NCBI GenBank assembly: GCA_007258455.2
Contig: VDFB02047230.1
Coordinates: 156,221,413-156,285,412 of the forward strand
DNA from: Sequoia sempervirens
Taxonomy: Eukaryota > Streptophyta > Pinopsida > Cupressales > Cupressaceae
Direction: 5' to 3'
Length of the DNA: 64,000 nucleotides
Shown: positions 56,104 to 64,000 of the stretch, in pieces
Layout of the letters: each line of letters begins with the position of its first letter
Numbering within the stretch: position 1 is the first letter of the stretch
The notes under the pieces: generated by a model
Told to the model about the DNA's origin: nothing
The model's database searches: none
What the model saw: the letters and a program-made list of their open reading frames with translations, nothing else
Position numbers and translations under genes: made by a program

Positions 56104-57168
56104 CTAGATAAAAATAGCATGAGTGTTCGTCACTAAGTCATCTTCATCATCTTTGTTTGCCATTTGAAAGTAGCTAATCTTGGAGTCGCTAGCCAATTCC
56201 ATTTCTTCATCTTGAAAGAGATCGACATTTTCTTCCTCAGGATAATCTGGTTGTACATAGTCATCTTGTTCAGCCTCATAATATCCCACTACATTATTAG
56301 CAAGTGGGGCTTCCAGAGCAAGCCTTCCTTGAGGCACTGGGAGATGATTCTGATTTCTGTTGCCAACATAATTGGGAAAATTCCTCCTTGGGACGTATTT
56401 GTATGTGTTGTTATTGTTGGAAACTTGCTTCTTCAGATGCAAGACTTCATTTTCCAACCTTTGGATCATGGGATCTGTAAAGTTGGAACTGGAATTGGGA
56501 GTATTAGCATTGGATGCTAAAGATCTTGATGCTTGCATCCTTTTGTTGGTGTTGTTATTTGTCCTTATCTCTCCAGCAAGGATCATATCATCTTCAAGAC
56601 TGGTGGCCAATTGCTGAGCTACTTCAACAATGGCAATATTTTCCCTGCGTAAGAAGAAAATTACTTTGGGGAGTTGAGTGTTGATGAAGAAGCACTTGAA
56701 GTTGTGATCTGTGGATCTTGTATCATTTGAGATCCATGTCACTATCTTGTTGAACTTAGCTGTGAACTCGCGCATGGGTTTATGATCCTATTTCTGCATG
56801 GTCATGAGTTGCACCAACAAGGCATGTGAATCTTCAATAGGTTTGAATCTTTCTTCAAAATTTGTGCGAAGAGTGACCCAGTTGGTGATTAAATCATTTC
56901 GAAGAGTATAGAACCATTTGACTACAACCCCTTGGAGGGATTCAATGAACAATCTTACAGAAATGTCTTCATGCTCTATGCCAAGAACACCAAAAACAAG
57001 GTAGAATGCAAAGATGTGTTCATCATGATGTTGTTTTCTGTCACCTAGAAACTTTGGGAGATGATTTCTCGAAACACACGAAATCTCATGTAGAGGTGTG
57101 GCCAAATGGAGGGGACCAAAATAATTTCCCCGCAATCCTACAGGTGGTGTGGCCATGACTGGTTGCAC
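56104..57168 (-). pseudogene. Gag of element 3
   Basis: One frame with a single stop at 56788-56790. 57168-56788: KFLGDRKQHHDEHIFAFYLV, then IEHEDISVRLFIESLQGVVV and KWFYTLRNDLITNW, the retrotrans_gag domain. 56775-56104: FNKIVTWI, AQQLATSLEDDMILAGEIR, a coiled-coil-like MIQRLENEVLHLKKQVSNN, and an acidic tail (QPDYPEEENVDLFQDEEMEL). No zinc knuckle is visible. Much shorter than the element 2 gag and without the Gln-rich region. Confidence 0.85.
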
Positions 57169-57517
57169 AATAGGTAACTAAATTGGACGCCTGTGGTAAA
57201 TAGACCAAACACTTGGAAGAGGAGATCTTTGTATTCGTGGAGGGTAGCTCATATCACATTGCAACTGTTACCTTATTCACAAAGGAGAAAATAGAAAATT
57301 ACGTTGCAACAACTCTTCAAAAAGTGGATCTGCTACTCCTTGAGTCCTCAATCCTCATGTATATATTCGGTCCACCAAAATGTAGATCTAAATAGGATGA
57401 TGATTAAAAATTAAAATATACAAGAGAACATTAAGAAACTAGAAAACTTATTCAATTCAATCAAAAGCATGAGGCTTAGATTGCATGTGCCATTCTCCAA
57501 CGAAGTTTCCAAAAAAC
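57169..57517 (-). other. Short leader and primer-binding region of element 3
   Basis: About 350 bases between 5' LTR and gag. Directly inside the LTR the minus strand reads TTTTTTGGAAACTTCGTTGG (from about 57516); TGGAAACTTCGTTGGAGA has the TGG start of a primer-binding site, tRNA not identified. Confidence 0.5.
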
Positions 57518-58320
57518 TATTGGGTGAAAATTATGTAATCACCTTTTGAATAGATTGCACAACCTAGATTTCAACCAAAAATGTGTGAGATATAATATCT
57601 CCTCTCAGAAAGGGGAGGCACCCTTCTTGCTGCTAACAAAAGCTAAGTAAAACTAATTAAGTATTTACAAAATGTACACTACACTTATGAAATGGGGGGG
57701 AGTGTCACATTCATGCTTCTCTCTTTTTTCAAAGAAGATGTTTTACAATGCTTCATAGTTGATAGTTCTGATTCAAAATAACTTTAAACTAAAAACAACC
57801 AGTAATTCCAATACCTCTATCTTGTCAAAGAAAAGTGTAGAGACACCAGGTATGATAATAATAACAATAAAATAAAGAGAGAAAAGCTCACGAAGGAACA
57901 AAGTCATTTTGTAGCTTTTCAATGATGGATCCATGAGAATTGTAATGTTTATTGTAGTAGAAGCACAAAGTCTTCTTAGATACAATAATTCCTTGAACAA
58001 CATGAATGATTACAAGCACAAAATCTTGTAGATCATTCAACAATAGTAACCAAACATAAACGTAAATTCAAACAAAGAATGTAACACAAAGTTTACATAA
58101 ATCTATTTGAAGACCTTCAGATCTCATTTACTAACCGCTACTGATAAGATCAATCCAAAATATTATCAATTCCAACTCAAAGTTTGGTATGCAATTCTCT
58201 TCTTTATTGATCATATTTTTCATTCACAAACATGAACACAAAGTTTCACAAATCTACTTAAAAAAATATAGCACTTTGTTGCAAAATACTAAAGGTAAAG
58301 ATTACATTAGAAATCCCTCT

Positions 58321-58328
58321 TATTTATA
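58321..58328 (-). promoter_or_regulatory. Candidate LTR promoter TATA box, right LTR
   Basis: TATAAATA, same context as 46039-46046. In the 5' LTR this would start the genomic RNA toward gag. Confidence 0.6.
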
Positions 58329-58569
58329 AAAGAGAGGGAAGAGAAAATATAGGAAATTAGTTTAGTAAAATTAGGAAAATTAGGTGAGATAATTTAGGAA
58401 AATCTCACCTAACTTTGAGTAAGTCAAAATGTAATTCATCTTCATGAAACTACATCTCAGATTTTTAGTGTAATTATATTTGCTAAAAAGACATTTAAGA
58501 TATCAAAAACTATTTACAAGATGCATAAACAGAAGCATCAAAAAGTCTAACACTGGAGATCAAGAATCT

Positions 58570-60723
58570 TCATGGTTCCTTGCTTTGGGTGCAGAAGTCT
58601 TCATACTTCTTCTTGGTCTCCTGCATGAATGTCTCATCCAGACCAACAGTGTAATCCATAATGGTGTGAATTCTGGTGATTGATCTCATTGTAGATGAGT
58701 GAACCTTTTTGCACCTGTCAAGATACATCTTGATGTTGTCAAGAGTGAGCCATGTATCAAAAATAACATGCATGGAGGTCTTTGAAAAGTTTGCACTCTT
58801 TGCTTGCTTCATGATGACTTCTTTGAAGATCTCAGAAAGTTCAGTGGATGAGAGGAAGATACGGTTTTCTTCAAGGAGCTATCCTGGTAACTCCTTAATC
58901 CCATTTTTAAGGATAGTATGATGTCCTTCAACATATTCCTACACTTGGTGGAGATCTTTGGTAAGAGACTTGATTATCTGGATATGATGTTTGAGAGATT
59001 CTCTTACTTCTATATATTTCTCCTTGTGAGGAATTACCTAAACTTCCACCAATTTGCTGAGCTTTGCCTATTTCATTTGTGACCACAATAATAGGAATTT
59101 TTCCATTTCTTTCCACTCTTGGGAAAGAACACTTTATTCCTTATCAATTTCTATTTTGAGCTTGCCTATTTGGGTAGCTTTTTCATCCACAACAATTATA
59201 ACCTGGGAACCATATTCTATAATTTCATCAATAAAATCATATAATACTTTGCCTTTGGGAGCAAATTTCTCAGCCTTCTTCACAGTTGGGTCCTCAACGC
59301 TTATCATTGCCAAAGGTTTTGCATTACTTGAAGATCCTGGAAGTCTCCTTAAAATAGTGGCATAATGCTCTGCCTTTTGTTTGTACATGTTTCGGGCTTA
59401 CTCCATTTTGTTAAGCCTTCCTACCAATGCATCCAAGGTTACCTGTGCACTTGCCTTTGTACTTTCATTCGTGACCTTTCCAAGTTGGACTCTTGTTATA
59501 GTGTAGTCCTCCATATTTACATCCCCTTCCTCTTGAGGTGGTACACCAATCTCTGCATACTTATGACCAGCCTTGCCAGCATGAAGTCGTGAATGTGCTT
59601 TTGGATTTTTCTTCCCCTTGGCTTTTGGAGGGGCTATCTCTTCAAGATCGAGCTCTTCTGGAGACATCATTTTATTTTTTTGTTTTGATATTTGAGATAC
59701 CAACCAAGGGGGAAGAGAGGAACTGCGAGATTCTTGGCTGACTATCAACACTTTTGTCACTACTGCTTCTGAAGAAACAACTAGTATAGTGACAATTGGG
59801 GTAGTGTCTTTCATAACTGCTCCAATAGATTGCACACCAAGTTGACCATGCAAGGATTCATTCATGAAATTTTTGAATTCAGCTTCTGAAGTGATCATAG
59901 GATGGAGATGATAGGCGGGGAATGGATGATAGAGGGCTCAACAAAATATCAATCATTTGTATATTTAAACTGATGGAGGAGTATCAAGTATGGTTGATGC
60001 TACAGGGTGTTGTGAAATGTCCACTACAGGTATTGTAGATGTAGGAGGAGGTGATGTAGGAAATGGAGGTGGAGTGTTAGGATTAGGAGGTGTATGGGGA
60101 ACATTTGAAGTTATGGGTGATGATGTCTGGGGAAGATCCTCGACTACATTCTTATGTGGAGATATAGTCTATTATTCATCATGCCCGAGTTCTTGTTTAT
60201 CACCCTCTCGCTCTTCTTCTTGATCACCTTCTTGATCTTCAGACTCTTGTCCTCCTACAAAATCTTCTTCCTCATCAGAGTCTACTTCTTCAAAATCTTC
60301 TTCTTTAGTAGATTCCTCACTTGTAGTTTCTTCTTCTTTGGAATCTACCTCTTCGAAAATAGGCCCTTTTCCTTTTGAGTGAGATTGTTCAGATTTTGTG
60401 ACCTCTTCTTCTTGGATGGCCTATGTATCCTTCTTGCCAACAGTGAACTTAATCCTAGGGCATCTTCAGGAAGAAGTGGGAATAGCAGCATGTTTATCTT
60501 TCATGCGAGGTTCTTGTTGTTGTCTGTCTTCTGCTCTAGGTTCCTCTCCTTCTGACTCTTTCTTGTAGGCTTTCATATCGAAGCCATGTTTGTGCAACCA
60601 CTTTATAGTGTTAGCCAATATGGGATCAAGCCTCTCTCTAATGGAGACACTTTCCTTCTTGGACCATTGGATTGCAGTCAAAGGTATTTTGGAAATCTCA
60701 TTTTCATTGTAAGGAGCTTTCAT
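58570..60723 (-). pseudogene. Long sense ORF in the U3 of the right LTR (718 codons)
   Basis: ATG at 60723 (MKAPYNENEISKIPLTAIQW), stop at 58570-58572. Same order as the left copy: 85-codon open N-terminus (60723-60466), acidic stretch, Pro-rich linker, open block 59898-59398 (SSLPPWLVSQISKQKNKMMS, KAKGKKNPKAHSRLH), then 59388-59134 and 58812-58570 open with helical, charged sequence. Length differs from the left copy by 27 bases, a multiple of three, including a 30-base in-frame block near 58750 missing on the left. Stops are partly private to one copy. These points favour an ancestral coding role. Protein family unknown. Confidence 0.7.
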
Positions 60724-60952
60724 GATGTCACCTTGAGGATCCCTTGATGAGATCTGGAGAGAAATTGCAAATATGGTGAATCAACAAATGTTAGATGAAA
60801 AATAAACATTGGGAAGTGTGAAGTGAGCAATGATGGTGAGGAAGCATGAAATGAGCAATGAGGCATAGAAAATGATGTGAGAGTGAAGAAACGGGGTCCA
60901 AAGTGAAAATGGAGCAAGTTTGAAGAGTCTAAGGAAAAAATTTCCAAAAGTG

Positions 60953-61198
60953 TAGGAGCACTGAAAATAGCGCTCCTAACTTAGAGAGATGTTTTTAGGT
61001 GTAAGGGTGTTGAAAATCAACGCCCTTACATCTCCTTCATGAAAGTTTGCTAATTGTGTCAAGGCGCTGAAAATCAATGCCTTGACATTTTTCCTTCGAA
61101 AGATATTGATTCAAGTGTAATGGAAGACTAATTTAGCACCTTTGCACTTAGGTGAAAAGTTACTCCATGTAGGAACGGTGATTTTCACCTCTCCTACA
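60953..61198. repeat. Four palindromes upstream of the right U3 ORF
   Basis: 60953-60978: TAGGAGC / GCTCCTA arms. 61000-61030: TGTAAGGGTGTTGA / TCAACGCCCTTACA. 61058-61086: GTCAAGGCGCTGA / TCAATGCCTTGAC. 61168-61198: TGTAGGAACGGTGA / TCACCTCTCCTACA. Centres are AAAA or TTT. The arms differ from unit to unit but match within each unit. Confidence 0.88.
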
Positions 61199-61593
61199 CT
61201 TGGAGCTAGTGAAAAAAATAGGTGTAATGGTGCTTAAAAACACCGCTTGGTAATTACATGCAAGTATTTCAAAACTAATAAGGCACAAACCTTTAGAATG
61301 CATGTTACTCAAGTTTTGGCCACTTCATCATTTGATGGAAAACTCAAACTTGTAGATACACAAGACATCGAATGAGAAAGAGAAGAAAATGTGAAATCTA
61401 GGGCATGAAGCAAACAAAGTGATACATGAACAATGTGAATACTTAGGAGTTTGAAATGAAAGAGAAAAGCCAAGTATGACAAAGTAGAGTGATTTGGATT
61501 CCTGAGATGGAGAAGGAAAGGTGGGTCAAAAATATGAGGAAATCAAAACCCTAAACATGCTAAACACATCTACAAACCAAAATGAAAATTATA

Positions 61594-61604
61594 GACTTTA
61601 TAAA
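61594..61604 (-). promoter_or_regulatory. Candidate TATA box upstream of the U3 ORF, right
   Basis: TTTATAAAGTC on the minus strand, same as 49233-49243. About 870 bases upstream of the ATG. Confidence 0.35.
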
Positions 61605-61994
61605 ATGAATGAATTGTAAGAGAAAACAATAAAAATGACATACCTATGAAGAAATGCAAAAATTCTAACTCGAATCGACCAACCAATCCTCAAATGCAGG
61701 TTCGTGGTTAGGGGGAAGAAAGCGTAATGAGAAATGAGAGACCAACAAATGGAATGAGAGCGAACCAACTTAAAATGCCAAAAGCTGGAGTTTAACGAAG
61801 ATGCTCATTTCAAAGATCTTTGAAAGACAGACGAGGAAGGACACTCAAATGAATTGTTTGAGATTTTGGAACGCATATCAAGGTGGATTGAAAATGACCT
61901 TATTTTGCGTGTTTGAACATCACGAACCTATGAAATAGACAAGTTTCATAGGGGGTTATCCATGGATCGAGCACTACTAGATTCCATGATAACA

Positions 61995-61999
61995 ATATT
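61995..61999. other. Right target-site duplication of element 3
   Basis: ATATT, identical to 45231-45235. Confidence 0.9.
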
Positions 62000-62200
62000 T
62001 ATGTTGTGATTAAAGGTTACCATGATTTTATGTTATTTAGACCATGCATTGAGTTACATTTATATGATGTACCCCATTGGATGATTAAACTATGATTTGA
62101 TTATTATGTATTGATTAGGTACACTTGACATGTGCATTGAGTGGTTATGGGTACAAGGTTATTTCTCCACCTATCGAATATGTTGCATTGGGCTTATGTG
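62000..62200. other. Host flank between element 3 and the TRIM
   Basis: No feature recognised. Confidence 0.5.
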
Positions 62201-62566
62201 TGTTGCAAGGTGTTGCCCTTGGTCTCCTCAGCATGGTTCAACGCGACACTTGAGCTTCATGATATGGTTTAACCTCCTCTTGTGGATCTTGGATCTTGTA
62301 TAAATCCAACAATTATATTGGGCATTAATAGGTTGATATTTTGGTGTAAGGACAACCATCCTTGTAATAGTTGGTATTAGAGCCAAGGTCACAGGTTCGA
62401 ACCCCTTGCTTGCATTGGGGGGATTGTTGCAAGGTCTCGGCCTTGGTCTCCTCAGCGTGGGACAACATGGCACTCAAGCTTCATGACATGGTTTAACCAC
62501 CTCCTATGGATCTTGGATCTTGTATAAATCCAACAGTTGTATCGAGCATTAACCGTCTTTGCAACA
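62201..62566 (+). mobile_element. TRIM-like miniature LTR retrotransposon
   Basis: LTR1 62201-62369 starts TGTTGCAAGG and ends CCTTGTAATA (C-to-T changed CCTTGCAACA). LTR2 62424-62566 starts TGTTGCAAGG and ends CTTTGCAACA. They share a long block (TTGGTCTCCTCAGC..GGATCTTGGATCTTGTATAAATCCAACA). Between them are only 54 bases: TGGTATTAGAGCCAAGG at 62372-62388, one base from the usual initiator-Met tRNA site TGGTATCAGAGC, and GGGGGGA at 62417-62423 abutting LTR2. No coding capacity. Target duplication not clear (ATGTG left, ATTTT right). Confidence 0.75.
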
Positions 62567-64000
62567 ATTTTTTTGGTAGCCACTATTACACTCAGTTGAG
62601 TGTAAGATAAGCCTTGTTTTCCCCAATGGTTTTAAATCTAAATCAGTGTTAATTTTTCACTCCATATGTTGTGAAATACTAATAATTGTGTGAGATATAT
62701 TGTTGTTTTTTATTTCCCATTTGCATGCTGTGGTATTTTAAATAATAAATCTTGTTTTTGAATAATGCTTGATGCATTGGGATTTGGGAAACTAGAAAAG
62801 AAAAATAAAAGGAAAATTTTCAATCTAATATGCATTAGGAATATGATTTAAATTATTCCAATTAGTTAACATCATTATTCAAAATTATTATTTTGTCTTC
62901 AAAAAATAAATAGATAAATATTATTAATATTTCAATTTTCTTAGAAAATGACTGGTTAGAACTACTTTATTGGCATTTGAGAAAGAAATAATTAGGCATG
63001 TTTAAATTGGAAAATTATTTTTTTGGTGGAAAAGGAAAAAGAAAAGAATAAATAAATTAAATAAAGTGAGTGAAAATCGATTAAAAGAAAATAAATAAAA
63101 AGGAAAAAGACTTAGTCTTTTGATTCGTTCTTGAAAAATCTCTCTCGAACCCTCTCCTCTCAAAATTGAAAGTTGCATAAAAATAGATGGATTTGCATGG
63201 GAATGGATTTGTTTGGCTAGGAATTGGATTTGCATGGGAAGAATTGAAGGTTGCATGGATTGTAATTTGGATTGGCACCTCAAATTTGAAGCAATTAATA
63301 TTTTTTGTGAGTTCGTGATTGAGGTAATTCTCCTCATTTTCTCTTGTTTTAAATTATTTTATTGAGTATTTTACATGCTTAATCATAAGGAATAATAAGG
63401 AACCAATCTTAGATTCAATTCATGCTTTCAATTGAGTAGAGTAAAATATTTCAATTTTTTGGAAAAATGCCCAAATAGAGCCATGGTTATGGATTTTTTT
63501 TCCAAAATTCATGAAATGTGAAATTGACCATAAAATTGTGTTGTTGGGAATATTTTGAACCAGAGGGTATTTTTAGAAGCTTGAAATTTAAAATTTGAGG
63601 CTTTTCTTTAATGGTGGATTTGGGAATTCTATGATTTTCCCTTCGTAAATATTTTTTAGAAAACCAAAATTTGATTGATTTTGAATGAATTTTAATGTGG
63701 GGTATAATGTCTACTTATTTATTTTTTATTTACAAAATTATGAGACAATTTTTCTTTTATCCCAAAAAAATTGCATTGAAATTCATTTCATGCTCAAATT
63801 ATAAATTGGTGTGATAAGCCTAGGATTTGAGGTGTAGATTGTAGGAAAGGGTTGGATCCCAAAAAATTCTAAGGTACAAAGGGGCTCAAGGATATTTTGT
63901 TGGGGATTTTTCTTAACAAGTGATAACCAATGACATTGGGAAAATAAAATTAGCCAAGATGAGGATTACTATGGAATAGCTAGCGCACTAGTACATGCCT
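62567..64000. other. AT-rich right end without a supported gene
   Basis: A minus-strand ORF (63337-63002) is made by repeated TTTGCATGGGAATGGATTTG and TTGCATGG words and looks like non-coding repeat. A region at 63000-63360 (A-rich, then GAACCCTCTCCTCTC, then the TTGCATGG words) could be a leader of some element, but no LTR border is visible. Confidence 0.4.

Larger units (their letters stand above)
45236..61994 (-). mobile_element. Element 3: 16.8-kb Tat-like retrotransposon with 4.5-4.7-kb LTRs
   Basis: Left LTR 45236-49959 (3' LTR) and right LTR 57518-61994 (5' LTR); perfect 5-bp target duplication. Outer ends are TGTT (left; TATT in the right copy) and AACA. Minus-strand internal order: gag, protease, RNase H-like domain, RT, RNase H, integrase. 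The LTRs carry a long sense ORF upstream of a TATA box. A 1309-bp solo LTR sits in the integrase. LTR length differs by 247 bp owing mainly to a gap of about 325 bp in the right copy and 51 bp in the left. Architecture differs from element 2: the extra RNase H precedes RT and no antisense PMD is seen. Confidence 0.93.
57518..61994 (-). repeat. Right (5') LTR of element 3, 4477 bp
   Basis: Ends TATTGGGTG (plus strand; TGTTGGGTG in the left copy) and ATGATAACA, followed by the target copy ATATT. Carries the U3 ORF 60723-58570, TATAAATA at 58328-58321, TTTATAAAG at 61604-61594 and palindromes 61198-60953. Confidence 0.92.

Noticed and set aside
62360..62390. tRNA-like sequence (AGAGCCAAGGTCACAGGTTCGAACCC)-type box B
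   Set aside because: GGTTCGAACCC resembles a tRNA T-arm or Pol III box B, but no acceptor stem or box A at the right spacing was found; explained by the TRIM primer-binding region and its neighbour.
63002..63337. 111-codon minus-strand ORF
   Set aside because: Built from repeated TTGCATGG words and A-rich sequence; no domain.

Overview
The window is repeat-dense plant nuclear DNA. I see no rRNA, tRNA, CRISPR array or intact host gene. Almost everything recognisable is decayed Ty3/gypsy retrotransposon of the Tat (Ogre-like) lineage: polyproteins with G-patch-like segments, a second RNase H, very long non-coding tails and large LTRs. Nested, eroded copies of this kind fit a large-genome seed plant. 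A conifer or other gymnosperm is a reasonable guess, but the sequence alone does not prove it.

Layout. 1-13658: two copies (A and B) of one Tat element in tandem, plus strand. A: integrase 1-834, antisense plant-mobile-domain (PMD) ORF about 3420-1300, LTR 4450-6608. B: G-patch to integrase 6641-10803, shortened tail, LTR 12102-13658. 13659-17185 and 35578-about 36140: a minus-strand relative (D) that was invaded by the A/B element and by element 2. 17186-35577: element 2, an almost complete 18.4-kb Tat element (plus strand) with two 1284-bp LTRs, near-perfect 5-bp target duplication, gag, protease, G-patch, RT, two RNase H domains, a gutted integrase and an antisense PMD ORF. 36.1-45.2 kb: an unidentified minus-strand pseudogene, a small charged ORF, two foldback elements and a minus-strand RT/RNase H fragment (E). 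45236-61994: element 3, minus strand, 16.8 kb, flanked by a perfect ATATT target duplication, with 4.5-4.7-kb LTRs; its integrase is split by a 1.3-kb solo LTR. 62201-62566: a TRIM-like miniature LTR element. 62567-64000: AT-rich sequence without a supported gene.

Two things stand out. First, element 3 carries a sense-strand reading frame of about 710 codons inside each LTR, upstream of the presumed LTR promoter, so in the U3 region; the frame spans both LTR copies and is broken mainly by stops. Second, several retroelement families here carry their own array of short GC-rich palindromes. The arms differ between units but stay complementary within a unit (for example TGTAGGAGCG, TGTAAGGG and GCACAAGCGC arms in element 3; GGACCCATTCGCC arms in D; GGGACCAAGAC arms in LTR A/B; GGGG-cag-CCCC arms inserted in LTR A). 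Repeat or palindrome clusters also sit just upstream of the accessory ORFs (antisense PMD or U3 ORF) in three elements.

No polyprotein is intact. Stops, frameshifts and loss of catalytic residues (integrase Glu to stop or Lys, protease Asp lost, RT YxDD changed to MLDD) indicate that all copies are dead. Alignments were done by eye, so boundaries are exact only where terminal TG..CA and target duplications are quoted.
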